Below, piece by piece: positions 1 to 9,371 of a stretch of DNA of 45,409 nucleotides. Source of the DNA: Ignavibacteriota bacterium (GTDB taxonomy: Bacteria; Bacteroidota; Ignavibacteria; UBA10030); NCBI GenBank assembly GCA_003819715.1, contig RPQN01000021.1:1-45409 (forward strand). The letters are read 5' to 3'. The notes below the pieces were generated by a model. That model was not told where the DNA came from, did no database searches, and was given only the letters and a program-made list of their open reading frames with translations. The number at the start of each line of letters is the position of its first letter. The first letter of the stretch is position 1. Made by a program: the position numbers and the translations under genes.

Positions 1-301
1 ATGTGATACGCGAAGCGTATCTCTATTTCTATCGTTCATGCTGAAAAACCAAATTATATTTTCCCAACCAACGAGGTACTGAATAGTTACTTATGAAAAC
101 CTAAACCCACCACACGCAATGCGTAACGTACCTTCACTAGTTAAATATTGTATAACGAAACAAGAATCTGTATCACTATATAAGAAATTGTATCGCGCGT
201 CGCGCGATTCATTCTCAGCCCCGACAAAGTCGGGGTGCGTGATTCTTTTATCTAGCCCAGCAGAGCTTGTTTACCCGCCATCTTTTTGGCGGGAGCGCCT
301 A

Positions 302-313
302 GTTAGGCGGCGC
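302..313. repeat. 12-bp inverted repeat, attC-core-like (GTTAGGCGGCGC)
   Basis: Exact reverse complement at 624..635; the pair brackets ORF 321..605. Confidence 0.6.
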
Positions 314-320
314 AGATAGA

Positions 321-605
321 TCAAAAAGGCTTAATCTTGATGATAGAATAAATCACACCAACAATTCCTAATGTGGTTATAAGAAGTCCATATGGTACAT
401 TCGAATCCGGACGAATAGGTTTGATGATTCGAATATATTCCGTTTTGGGATGGAATAAAAGAATATAAACTCCTATCAGGAAAACAACGCTCGAAAAAAT
501 AAATATTGCAATATATTTACCATCCCAAAGAAAGAAAAATATTGAACCCACGATAAGATATACGATAAATTCAAGTCCTCTTCCTATTTTTCCGACTGTG
601 CTCAT
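321..605 (-). CDS. small hypothetical membrane protein
   Basis: 94-aa ORF with three hydrophobic stretches, flanked by GTTAGGCGGCGC / GCGCCGCCTAAC. Confidence 0.55.
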   Translation of the reverse strand: MSTVGKIGRGLEFIVYLIVGSIFFFLWDGKYIAIFIFSSVVFLIGVYILLFHPKTEYIRIIKPIRPDSNVPYGLLITTLGIVGVIYSIIKIKPF

Positions 606-623
606 AGAGAATTACTTTTTCTT

Positions 624-635
624 GCGCCGCCTAAC
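624..635. repeat. 12-bp inverted repeat partner (GCGCCGCCTAAC)
   Basis: Exact reverse complement of 302..313. Confidence 0.6.
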
Positions 636-1044
636 GTGTATCTAGATATAATCAGTCTATATATCATGCCTTTTATGCATGATTTATAGGCTTTATTACC
701 ATTTTTGCAATATTTTGCCCTACCTCCAGCCAAGAGAATTACTATGCACTGGATGCGCTTGTAAAAGAAGAAATAGAGATAAATCAGTAATAATATTTCG
801 CATAATAACCCTCCCCAAATCGTGAAGTCGATTAGCGAATTACTGAAAGCAGGCTTAGGTGTATTTGAATTTTACTAAATACAAAGTCTACAAGCAACTA
901 CTTTAACAAATTACCTTGCAACACCAAAAAGCACAGCAGTTTACAAACGCGCGCCGTTTCAATTCATTGACATTCTTTGCATAAAACCGTACAGCTGCTG
1001 GATTTTTATCAAACGAGAATAGCGGGACTGACACCTTTCTCTAT

Positions 1045-1082
1045 TGTCATTCCCACACGTTTCTGGTGGGAATCTTACTTTG
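1045..1082 (+). repeat. REP-like palindromic repeat, copy 1 (TGTCATTCCC-N13-GGGAATCTTACTTTG)
   Basis: Same architecture and length as 10394..10431. Confidence 0.7.
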
Positions 1083-1090
1083 ATCCTCGG

Positions 1091-1141
1091 TAAGATTCCC
1101 GACAATCCCGATTGTCATCGACAATAGGGACGGGAATGACA
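1091..1141 (-). repeat. REP-like palindromic repeat, copy 2, inverted (TAAGATTCCC...GGGAATGACA)
   Basis: Reverse-complement orientation of copy 1, longer centre. Confidence 0.6.
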
Positions 1142-1239
1142 AGTAATTTGTTAATGGGAATCTTAAAATAGACCGCTATTAATAGGTTCTTGTATTTGCA
1201 TATTGTCCGAAAGGTTTCTATATTTCGTTAGTTGACGAA

Positions 1240-1608
1240 ATGAAGGAGCAACGCATGAACCGTGAGTATGTCAATATCTTCAAAGCACTCAGTGACCCCA
1301 ACCGTCTCCGCATTGTGAAAATGCTCGCCGAACGGGAGCTGTGCATGTGCGAGATCAGAGAGGTGCTCGATCTTTCAAACTCGACGGTTTCAAAACATCT
1401 GACCATCCTGAGAGACGCAGGCCTCCTGCTCGATACCAAGGACGGGAAATGGGTGAATTTCCGCCTGAACGATAAATCAGGACCCGGGTCCATTCGCTCC
1501 CTCATCGGACTGATCCGGAAATCATTTGACGATGACGAAGCAATCCGGAAGGATGCGGTGAAACTTCGCAGGGTGAATCGCAGGCATATCTGCAATATCA
1601 AATCTTAA
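1240..1608 (+). CDS. arsR: ArsR/SmtB-family metalloregulator
   Basis: ArsR winged helix (FKALSDPNRLRIVKML..ELCMCEI..LSNSTVSKHLTILRDAGLL); ELCxC metal-site motif. Confidence 0.9.
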   Translation: MKEQRMNREYVNIFKALSDPNRLRIVKMLAERELCMCEIREVLDLSNSTVSKHLTILRDAGLLLDTKDGKWVNFRLNDKSGPGSIRSLIGLIRKSFDDDEAIRKDAVKLRRVNRRHICNIKS

Positions 1609-1618
1609 AAAGAAAACA

Positions 1619-1864
1619 ATGAATATCAAAGTATTGGGCTCCGGCTGCATGAACTGCCAGACACTAGAAAAACGCACGTATACCGCGCTTCAGGAATTAC
1701 AGATCGACGCAACCGTTGAAAAGGTCCAGGATTACCAGAAGATAGCCTCCTATGGAATCATGCGGACGCCCGGACTGGTTATCGATGAAAAAGTCGCACT
1801 GGCGGGATATGTCCCAACTGTAGAAAAACTCAAAGAAGTTCTTCTCGCACACCGGAATGCATGA
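1619..1864 (+). CDS. thioredoxin-like redox-active disulfide protein (CMNC)
   Basis: MNIKVLGSGCMNCQTLEKR...GIMRTPGLVIDEKV typical of the small thioredoxin-like family next to permeases. Confidence 0.85.
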   Translation: MNIKVLGSGCMNCQTLEKRTYTALQELQIDATVEKVQDYQKIASYGIMRTPGLVIDEKVALAGYVPTVEKLKEVLLAHRNA

Positions 1865-2892
1865 TGAGGAAGTTATTAGAAAAATATCCGGTAACCTCGA
1901 CAGCAATTCTTTTTCTGCTCTGGATTATTCTGTACACCGCGCTGCAGCTTCTTGCAGATGCGGCAGTCGCTCTTGCGGGATTGCCGCAGGGAGCGCACCT
2001 GACGGAAGCGGTCCGGTTCTTTGTTTTTGAAGTGCCTAAAGTATTGCTCCTGCTGACTCTTATCGTTTTTGCCGTCGGAATAATACGGAGCTATTTCTCG
2101 CCCGAACGAACAAGGAAAATGCTCGGGGGGAAAAAATTGTTCGCGGGAAACGTGCTTGCAAGTCTGCTGGGAGTCGTAACGCCTTTCTGTTCCTGTTCGG
2201 CAATTCCGTTGTTTCTCGGATTTGTGGAAAGCGGCATTCCGCTCGGAGTCACGTTTTCATTCCTGATAGCCGCGCCCATGATTAACGAAGTCGCTCTTGT
2301 GTTGCTCTTCGGCTTGTTTGGCTGGAAGACGGCGCTCCTCTATATGTCCACCGGACTTTTAATTGCCATGGTTTCCGGCTATATCATCGGCATACTGAAG
2401 CTGGAAAAATATGTCGAACCCTGGGTCTATGAGACAAAAGCCGGACATTCGGAATTGGCGGAAGAAAAAATTCTGTTTCCGGAAAGAATATCCGCCGGGT
2501 TCGATGCGGTCGTTGAAATAGTCTCAAAGGTATGGATCTATATTGTCATAGGAATTGCGGTCGGTGCGGGAATTCACGGGTATGTTCCGGAGAATTTTAT
2601 GGCCGGCATTATGGGGAAAGGCGCGTGGTGGTCGGTGCCCGTTGCGGTGCTCATCGGCGTTCCGATGTACTCCAATGCCGCCGGAATAATTCCCATTGTG
2701 CAGGCTCTCCTGGAAAAAGGCGCCTCGCTTGGAACCGTGCTTGCGTTTATGATGGCCGTCATCGGGTTGTCTCTTCCCGAGACCATCATTTTAAAAAAAG
2801 TATTAAAGCTGCCGCTCATTTTCGCTTTTGTCGGCATTGTCGCAGCTGGAATTATCATAGTCGGTTATATATTTAACTTCGTTTATTCGTGA
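1861..2892 (+). CDS. permease (DUF318/ArsP-like)
   Basis: Multi-TM protein with TPFCSCSAIPLFLGFVESGIPLGVTFSFLIAAPMINEVA motif. Confidence 0.85.
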   Translation: MMRKLLEKYPVTSTAILFLLWIILYTALQLLADAAVALAGLPQGAHLTEAVRFFVFEVPKVLLLLTLIVFAVGIIRSYFSPERTRKMLGGKKLFAGNVLASLLGVVTPFCSCSAIPLFLGFVESGIPLGVTFSFLIAAPMINEVALVLLFGLFGWKTALLYMSTGLLIAMVSGYIIGILKLEKYVEPWVYETKAGHSELAEEKILFPERISAGFDAVVEIVSKVWIYIVIGIAVGAGIHGYVPENFMAGIMGKGAWWSVPVAVLIGVPMYSNAAGIIPIVQALLEKGASLGTVLAFMMAVIGLSLPETIILKKVLKLPLIFAFVGIVAAGIIIVGYIFNFVYS

Positions 2893-2900
2893 GGAATATT

Positions 2901-3140
2901 ATGAAAGTACAGATTCTTGGTTCCGGTTGTGCGAAGTGCAAGACACTTGAAGGACGGGTGAGGCAGTTGGCTGCAAAATATCAACTCCCTGTTGAAGTTG
3001 AGAAGGTCACGGATCTTCAGGAAATAATAAAATACGGCATACTGACGACGCCCGGATTGGTAGTCGACGGCGTCGTGAAAAGCGCCGGTTCTATTCCAAA
3101 AGATGATCAATTGCTCCTCTGGATGAAAGGAACATCGTAA
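2901..3140 (+). CDS. thioredoxin-like redox-active disulfide protein (CAKC)
   Basis: MKVQILGSGCAKCKTLEGR...GILTTPGLVVDG; paralogue of 1619..1864. Confidence 0.85.
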   Translation: MKVQILGSGCAKCKTLEGRVRQLAAKYQLPVEVEKVTDLQEIIKYGILTTPGLVVDGVVKSAGSIPKDDQLLLWMKGTS

Positions 3141-3577
3141 TGAAAAGAAGCGTCCTTCTTGTAATACTCTTCTGTATTATTTTCGGTTCGTTTTCTTATT
3201 CACAGAAAAAAAAGACAGCGACAAAACAAAAGTCGGCTGCAACTGTAAAAGATACGAGCGCTATTGCTTCAAAACCGGTTGTGACGTTTATTGAGCTTGG
3301 TTCAGTCAACTGCATTCCATGCAAAGCGATGCAAAAGGTGATGAAAGCCGTTGAAGAAAAATATGGGAGTCAGTTGAAGATTATATTTTATGACGTCTGG
3401 AAACAGGAGCAAGAGCACTACGCGCAGGAATATAAAATCCGGTTGATACCGACACAGGTATTCCTTGATGTGAACGGAAAAGAACTCATGCGGCACGAAG
3501 GCTTCTTCCCGGAAAAAGATATTGATGCGTTCCTGATGTCGAAAGGCCTCACACCAAAACCCGGCGATAAGGGCTGA
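3140..3577 (+). CDS. exported thioredoxin-fold protein (CIPC)
   Basis: N-terminal signal sequence, ELGSVNCIPCKAMQKVM, RLIPTQVFLDVNGKE. Confidence 0.85.
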   Translation: MKRSVLLVILFCIIFGSFSYSQKKKTATKQKSAATVKDTSAIASKPVVTFIELGSVNCIPCKAMQKVMKAVEEKYGSQLKIIFYDVWKQEQEHYAQEYKIRLIPTQVFLDVNGKELMRHEGFFPEKDIDAFLMSKGLTPKPGDKG

Positions 3578-3580
3578 CCG

Positions 3581-4279
3581 ATGGACGCGCTTTTTACATC
3601 TCTGACTGAAGCATTGTACGGAAGTTATTCTCTTGCGCTCCTTGCTTCGTTTGCATGGGGAATCCTGAGTATTGTGCTCAGTCCGTGCCATCTCTCCAGC
3701 ATTCCGCTTATTATCGGATTCCTGACAGCGCAGGGCGAAAAGAAAACGTCTCGCGGATTTCTTCTCGCCTTTATCTTTGCCGTCGGCATATTCTGTACCA
3801 TTATCGTCATCGGCATTGTCACCGCCGCATTGGGAAGAATTATGGGCGATGTCGGCCCGTATGGAAAATATGCCATTGCGGTTGTCTTCATCGTCGTTGG
3901 TCTCTATCTTATGGACATTATCCGCCTTCCCGACACCGGAGTGAAGCTGCGGCCATTTGGCATAAAGTCAGTGATTTTTTCGGCATTCAGTTTGGGCCTG
4001 GTATTTGGAATTGCACTTGGCCCGTGCACGTTTGCATTTATGGCTCCGGTCTTAGGAGTTGTGTTCCAGATGTCGGGCACAAATGTCATCGCTGGGGGAA
4101 CGCTGCTTCTTGCATTCGGACTCGGACACTGCGGAGTTATCATTGCGGCAGGCGGGCTTACTTCCCGCGTTCAGGCATATCTCGATTGGACGAACCGGTC
4201 GAATGCAGTTCTCTGGACAAAGCGCATCGCAGGATTGCTCGTCATTCTCGGCGGTCTCTATACACTCTATACATCATAA
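3581..4279 (+). CDS. cytochrome c biogenesis protein CcdA/DsbD-like transmembrane protein
   Basis: LSPCHLSSIPLIIGFL and LGPCTFAFMAPVLG paired Cys-Pro motifs in a multi-TM protein. Confidence 0.85.
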   Translation: MDALFTSLTEALYGSYSLALLASFAWGILSIVLSPCHLSSIPLIIGFLTAQGEKKTSRGFLLAFIFAVGIFCTIIVIGIVTAALGRIMGDVGPYGKYAIAVVFIVVGLYLMDIIRLPDTGVKLRPFGIKSVIFSAFSLGLVFGIALGPCTFAFMAPVLGVVFQMSGTNVIAGGTLLLAFGLGHCGVIIAAGGLTSRVQAYLDWTNRSNAVLWTKRIAGLLVILGGLYTLYTS

Positions 4280-4309
4280 TGAATTAATAACAATTATTAG
4301 GTAATACAG

Positions 4310-5251
4310 ATGTCGGATGACGACCATACATTAGAATCTCATAATTCTTCACCGGCCGATGAGCAGCATAAAATCCAGAAGAGTCTCGGTATTTCTATAG
4401 CTCTTAATGCCGTTATTTTCATTGTCGAACTTGCCGGCGGCATACTGACCAACAGTCTTGCACTGATTTCCGATTCGCTTCATAATCTCAGCGATTTCTT
4501 CGCTTTGATCCTGAGCACCATTGCTTCACGGGTTGTGCAATGGAAATCGAATTCAGAAAAAACATACGGATACGTCCGGATTGAAATCTTTGTTGCATTC
4601 ATCAACGCACTGGCGCTGGTGCTGATAGGCCTCTATATCATCTATGAGGGAATCCAGCGGTTTGCCCATCCCGAACCGGTCGCCGGCGGCTGGATGCTCA
4701 TTATTGCCTTCGTGGGGTTCGCTGCGAACACTGCAGCGACTCTCCTGTTAAAAGCCCATGCGCACCATGACCTCAATATGAAGAGTGCATACCTGCACCT
4801 GCTTACCGATGCGATCGAATCACTTGCGGTCGTCGTCGTCGCATTGCTCATCACGTGGTTCGACTGGCGGCTCCTCGATCCGTTAGTCTCCATCGCCATC
4901 GGATTATTTATCATTAAGAGTGCATGGGGTATCATTGCTGAGACCGTGCACATTCTGACCGAAGGAACGCCGCGGGGAATTGATTTGCACGAAGTTGCGG
5001 CATTTATCCAGTCGTTTCCCGGAGTGGAGAACGTTCATCATCTGCATATTTGGGGATTGTCTTCGCGCGTGCGCGCCCTCAGCGCGCATATTGTCGTAAA
5101 AGATCAACTGATCAGCAGCGGATGTAAAATCAGCACGCAGCTCGAACAGGAGCTGGAACATCGTTTTGGAATCAATCATCCTACGCTCCAGTTTGAGTCT
5201 TCTGTCTGCAAAGATCAGGGAGTCGTCGTGGATATTCGTCCGAAACGATAA
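4310..5251 (+). CDS. cation diffusion facilitator family transporter (CzcD/ZitB-like)
   Basis: GGILTNSLALISDSLHNLSDF; HHDLNMKSAYLHLLTDAIESLAV. Confidence 0.9.
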   Translation: MSDDDHTLESHNSSPADEQHKIQKSLGISIALNAVIFIVELAGGILTNSLALISDSLHNLSDFFALILSTIASRVVQWKSNSEKTYGYVRIEIFVAFINALALVLIGLYIIYEGIQRFAHPEPVAGGWMLIIAFVGFAANTAATLLLKAHAHHDLNMKSAYLHLLTDAIESLAVVVVALLITWFDWRLLDPLVSIAIGLFIIKSAWGIIAETVHILTEGTPRGIDLHEVAAFIQSFPGVENVHHLHIWGLSSRVRALSAHIVVKDQLISSGCKISTQLEQELEHRFGINHPTLQFESSVCKDQGVVVDIRPKR

Positions 5252-5314
5252 TCGATCACACGGAACAACTACATTAATTCATGCGGTTGATATAAAACTA
5301 ATAAAAAAATCGTT

Positions 5315-5737
5315 ATGAAAATCCTCATTCTTTGCACCGGCAATTCCTGCCGCAGCCAAATGGCGGAAGGAATATTGAAGTCGTTCGATCCGGACCTGGA
5401 AGTTTATTCCGCCGGCACCAATCCCGCCGCGCGTGTCTCGTCCCGCGCAATTCAGGTCATGAAGGAAATTGGCATAGATATCAGCCAAAACCTTCCAAAG
5501 TCCGTTGATGAATTTCTAGGCGGATCATTCGATTATGTCATAACCGTCTGCGACCATGCAAAAGAAACGTGTCCATTATTTAACGGAACGGTTGCGCACC
5601 GGATGCATATCGGATTCGAAGATCCGGCAGAAGCAGCCGGAACAGAAGAGGAAGTGCTTGCCGTCTTCCGCCGGGTGCGGGATGAAATAAAAACTGAGTT
5701 TAAGAAATTCTACGATGTGAATATATCGAAGAGGTAG
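5315..5737 (+). CDS. arsC: arsenate reductase, LMW-PTP-like family
   Basis: [22 protein letters not shown]-loop; [16 protein letters not shown]. Confidence 0.92.
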   Translation: MKILILCTGNSCRSQMAEGILKSFDPDLEVYSAGTNPAARVSSRAIQVMKEIGIDISQNLPKSVDEFLGGSFDYVITVCDHAKETCPLFNGTVAHRMHIGFEDPAEAAGTEEEVLAVFRRVRDEIKTEFKKFYDVNISKR

Positions 5738-5739
5738 CA

Positions 5740-6804
5740 ATGGAACATGTCACAAAGAAACTCTCATTTCTTGACCGGTACCTGACGCTCTGGATATTTC
5801 TTGCAATGGCCGTTGGTGTTTTCTCGGGATATCTTTTCCCCGGCATTGTAAATTTCTGGAATTATTTTCAATCCGGAACAACCAACATTCCCATCGCCGT
5901 CGGTTTGATTCTTATGATGTATCCCCCTCTGGCAAAAGTAAAGTATGAAGAACTTGGCGATGTGTTTAAGAATACAAAAGTACTTACTCTTTCGCTTATC
6001 CAGAACTGGCTTGTGGGGCCGGTGCTGATGTTCATCCTGGCAATTATTTTTCTCCGCGGATATCCGGAATATATGGCGGGACTGATCATCATCGGACTTG
6101 CCCGCTGCATTGCGATGGTGATCGTGTGGAACGAGCTGGCTAAAGGAGATACGGAATATGCTGCGGGACTGGTCGCCTTCAATTCAATATTTCAGGTGCT
6201 GTTCTTTTCCGTCTACGCCTATGTGTTTCTCACGATACTTCCTTCCTGGCTCGGCCTGCAGACGTTTGCCGTGGATATCACCATCGGCCAGATCGCTCAA
6301 AGCGTTTTTGTCTATCTCGGTATTCCTTTTCTTGCAGGGATTATCACGAGATTTTCTTTGATCCGGCTGAAGAATAAGCAATGGTATGAGCAAAAGTTCA
6401 TCCCAAAGATATCCCCTCTCACCTTGATTGCGCTGTTGTTCACGATCGTTGTGATGTTCTCCCTGAAAGGCGAGTATATCGTAAAAATCCCGCTGGATGT
6501 CCTGCGAATTGCTCTTCCACTTGTTGTGTACTTCGTCCTGATGTTCTTCATATCGTTTGTTCTTGCAAAGAAAGCGGGAGCCGATTATGCAAAGTCCGCC
6601 ACGCTTTCCTTTACCGCCGCGAGCAACAATTTTGAACTGGCCATCGCCGTCTCCATCGCAGTATTCGGGATCAACTCCGGCGTTGCATTTGCGGCCGTCA
6701 TCGGGCCGCTCGTGGAAGTGCCGGTGCTCGTTTCGCTGGTGAATGTATCGCTGTGGTTTAAGAAGAAATATTTCGCGGCGGAGTTATCCGGTCAGGCAAC
6801 ATAA
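5740..6804 (+). CDS. acr3: ACR3-family arsenite efflux transporter
   Basis: ACR3-like N terminus and [19 protein letters not shown] motif; directly downstream of arsC. Confidence 0.92.
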   Translation: MEHVTKKLSFLDRYLTLWIFLAMAVGVFSGYLFPGIVNFWNYFQSGTTNIPIAVGLILMMYPPLAKVKYEELGDVFKNTKVLTLSLIQNWLVGPVLMFILAIIFLRGYPEYMAGLIIIGLARCIAMVIVWNELAKGDTEYAAGLVAFNSIFQVLFFSVYAYVFLTILPSWLGLQTFAVDITIGQIAQSVFVYLGIPFLAGIITRFSLIRLKNKQWYEQKFIPKISPLTLIALLFTIVVMFSLKGEYIVKIPLDVLRIALPLVVYFVLMFFISFVLAKKAGADYAKSATLSFTAASNNFELAIAVSIAVFGINSGVAFAAVIGPLVEVPVLVSLVNVSLWFKKKYFAAELSGQAT

Positions 6805-6859
6805 TTGTGTCACGGTGTGGACCGTGACACCCAGGTTTTTGTTTTATTTTGAACCGGGA

Positions 6860-7085
6860 AGGTTTTTTTCACCGCTTTTTTCCTCCACTCACAGGGAAGG
6901 TGCCCCGACGAACATGAGTTCGTCGGGACAGAGGGGTCATAAGATGCACCGATTACTTCACCAACATCAATATTTTCACAACCGATTTTTCTCCTTTTCA
7001 AAGGAGGGATGTCCCGATGAAAATCATCTTCATCGGGACAGGGGGGTTAGAAGATGTGCTCATTATTTCGCCAGTACCGGCATTT
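6860..7085. repeat. two diverged tandem intergenic repeat units with internal hairpins
   Basis: CCCGACGAAC-ATGA-GTTCGTCGGG (6904..6927) and GTCCCGATGA-N9-TCATCGGGAC (7011..7039), followed by similar 'cagaggggtcataagatg' / 'caggggggttagaagatg' tails. Confidence 0.6.
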
Positions 7086-7219
7086 CCATCGCTGTGAAAT
7101 TACCATTTTATAAGCTTTTAGGAATTCATTCCGCCGGCAAATTGAGACGCATTCCGTTTCCTTTTGCGTTTCTGTTGAACCTGTGAAAATGGATGGATCC
7201 GGGACTTTTATTTTTGCTA

Positions 7220-7648
7220 TTATTTTGTTTCCGCGTACTTTTTGAAATTATCGAGAATGGACTGCCAGCCGGTTTGCTGCAATTCAAGTGTATTTTCATT
7301 CTCCGGCTCAAATTTTTCGACGATGTTCGTTGCGGAACCGGACTTCGTGAAATGAATTTCCACTTTTCTGCCGTCTCCCATGGTATACGCAATATATTCC
7401 TGCGGCGTTATTTTATCGTAGACGCCGCCAAAATCAAAACCGGCACTGCCGTCTTTCGCCTCCATCCGGACGTTGAATTTTCCTCCCGGTGTTAAATCGA
7501 TCTTTGCACGCGGGCTGTGCCAGTCGTCCGATGCATTATTCCATTTCGTGATGTCCTCGGGTGTATTCCAAAGTTTCCAGACTTTATCGATGGGAGCGTT
7601 CACGGTTGCTTCCACGATCAGAGAATTCTGTGGAGTGACGGTCGCCAT
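7220..7648 (-). CDS. SRPBCC/AHSA1-domain protein
   Basis: VEATVNAPIDKVWKLWNTPEDITKWNNASDDWHSPRAKIDLTPGGKFNVRMEAKDGS. Confidence 0.9.
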   Translation of the reverse strand: MATVTPQNSLIVEATVNAPIDKVWKLWNTPEDITKWNNASDDWHSPRAKIDLTPGGKFNVRMEAKDGSAGFDFGGVYDKITPQEYIAYTMGDGRKVEIHFTKSGSATNIVEKFEPENENTLELQQTGWQSILDNFKKYAETK

Positions 7649-7682
7649 GGCTTGGTTCTCCTTTCTTACAAGAGACAAGTAT

Positions 7683-8120
7683 TTATTTTTGTGAACAATT
7701 AAACATCCACTGAACACCGTATTGATCTACACAGCTGCCGTAATATGCGCCCCAGAACATATCCTGCAAATCCATCGTCACCTTGCCGCCTCTGGACAAT
7801 GCATCGAACAGCCTCTTCGTTTCCGCTTTTGTATCCGGTTCAAGATTGATAAACACATTGTTGCCTTTGTTCAGAGTGAATCCCATCGATTCAGGAGCAT
7901 CGGTTCCCATGAGCACATGACCCCCGAGGATGGGCAATTCTACATGCATGACAAGATTTTTATCCTGCTCCGCAACGGGCGGCGCGCCCTCCGACGGCGG
8001 GATATCGCGGAAACGGTTGATTTTGCCGCTGTTAAACTCGCCGCCGAAAACCGTCTTATAAAAGTTAAACGCTTCTTCCGTATTCCTGGAAAAATTGAGA
8101 TACGTGCTTACCCGTCCCAT
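7683..8120 (-). CDS. VOC family protein (PhnB-like)
   Basis: STYLNFSRNTEEAFNFYKTVFGGEF...DQYGVQWMFNCS. Confidence 0.9.
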   Translation of the reverse strand: MGRVSTYLNFSRNTEEAFNFYKTVFGGEFNSGKINRFRDIPPSEGAPPVAEQDKNLVMHVELPILGGHVLMGTDAPESMGFTLNKGNNVFINLEPDTKAETKRLFDALSRGGKVTMDLQDMFWGAYYGSCVDQYGVQWMFNCSQK

Positions 8121-8424
8121 GGTGTCAGGCTCCTTCGTGAATTGAGATTATTATTGATAAAAAAAATTCGGTCACAGCAACAATCCTCCCGCCAAATCAA
8201 ACACCTTATTTTCACAACATCACCTGAAATTAAAAAGTTTCACTCGTGCCATTGCCCCCTCCTTTTCCTCTTCCTTAAGGGCTTGAAAATATTGAATAAC
8301 TCTCCGATCACCGTATAAGAAGGATTTACTCATTCATCTCTCCTGATGAATCCTTTTTATTGTTCTTTGCATCATATGAATAGAACAAGAAATCAACATT
8401 CATTTATCATAAAGGAATCGCTCC

Positions 8425-8637
8425 ATGAAAAAGAATCTGGGTTTATTAGACAAAATCATCCGCAGTGCGGCGGCAGTCGTTGTGCTCGTCCTGTATCTCG
8501 CTGGACTGATCTCGGGAACTGCAGCCATTCTCCTCGGCGTCATCGCCGTGGTACTCGCGGCCACCAGTCTGGTAAGTTTTTGTCCGATCTACGCCGTATT
8601 GAAAATCAGCACGAACAAGCCGGCTGTCAAACAATAA
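8425..8637 (+). CDS. DUF2892 (YgaP-like) membrane protein
   Basis: MKKNLGLLDKIIRSAAAVVVLVLYLAG...SFCPIYAVLKIST. Confidence 0.8.
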   Translation: MKKNLGLLDKIIRSAAAVVVLVLYLAGLISGTAAILLGVIAVVLAATSLVSFCPIYAVLKISTNKPAVKQ

Positions 8638-8689
8638 CATGCGATCTCACATCGCATGAATAAAGAATTTATCATAAAGGACCAAACCC

Positions 8690-9064
8690 ATGTCAGAACA
8701 ATTAACTGCGCAATCCTTCCGCGAAATGATTTTTGATTACGAGAAGAATAAAGAATGGAATTACAAAGGCCGCGTACCGGCGGTGATCGACTTTTGGGCG
8801 CCGTGGTGCGGACCATGCCGGATGGTCGGACCGGTCATTGACGAACTTTCCGCGGAATATGAGGGAAAAGTAAATTTTTATAAAGTGAATACCGACGAAG
8901 AGCAGGATCTTTCAGGAGCATTCGGCATTCAAAGCATTCCCTCTCTTCTGTTCATTCCCATGAACGGTGAACCGAGGATGGCGGTCGGTGCATTGCCCAG
9001 GAAAGAATTGAAAAAAATTATTGAGAATGAATTACTTGTTTCCCATGCCGTGGTAGCAGGATGA
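8690..9064 (+). CDS. trxA: thioredoxin
   Basis: VIDFWAPWCGPCRMVGPVIDELSAEY. Confidence 0.93.
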   Translation: MSEQLTAQSFREMIFDYEKNKEWNYKGRVPAVIDFWAPWCGPCRMVGPVIDELSAEYEGKVNFYKVNTDEEQDLSGAFGIQSIPSLLFIPMNGEPRMAVGALPRKELKKIIENELLVSHAVVAG

Positions 9065-9312
9065 AGAAGTTCATCGTTCATCTGAAAGCGTACTTCGCAG
9101 GATCAATCTGGCGGAAACGTCTTCTCTTTTCATTCATCGGCGCCCTCGGCGGCTATGCCTACTACTATTATATTGGCTGTGCATCGGGGACATGTCCGAT
9201 CTCGAGCAATCCATGGATCAGCACTTTCTACGGAGCCGGGATGGGATTGGTCTTAACGATGGGAGATCGGTCAAAAGCGCCGGCCGGGAGCAGCGAACCG
9301 CCGAAAGAATAG
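9061..9312 (+). CDS. small membrane protein (DUF6132-like)
   Basis: FIGALGGYAYYYYIGCASGTCPISSNPWISTFYGAGMG. Confidence 0.7.
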   Translation: MKKFIVHLKAYFAGSIWRKRLLFSFIGALGGYAYYYYIGCASGTCPISSNPWISTFYGAGMGLVLTMGDRSKAPAGSSEPPKE

Positions 9313-9371
9313 CGCCGTCCTTCGCTTGAAATGAATGATGAAGCAACCCGGATTGCGTCAGGTAAAAATTA

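Noticed and set aside
119-319. 66-aa ORF at the left edge
   Set aside because: Lies entirely across the hairpin array with no recognisable protein features; likely spurious.
1218-1601. 127-aa ORF antisense to arsR
   Set aside because: Shadow ORF of a clear ArsR gene with low-complexity Ser/Arg composition; same reasoning applied to the other long antisense ORFs in dxr, hydA, hdrA and TonB regions.
3655-4287. 210-aa ORF overlapping ccdA in another frame
   Set aside because: Cys/His/Arg-rich shadow frame of the CcdA-like membrane protein.
6743-7186. 147-aa ORF downstream of acr3
   Set aside because: Runs from the acr3 3' end through the tandem hairpin repeats; translation is not protein-like.
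7722-8318. 198-aa ORF antisense to the VOC protein
   Set aside because: Opposite strand of a well-supported VOC gene.
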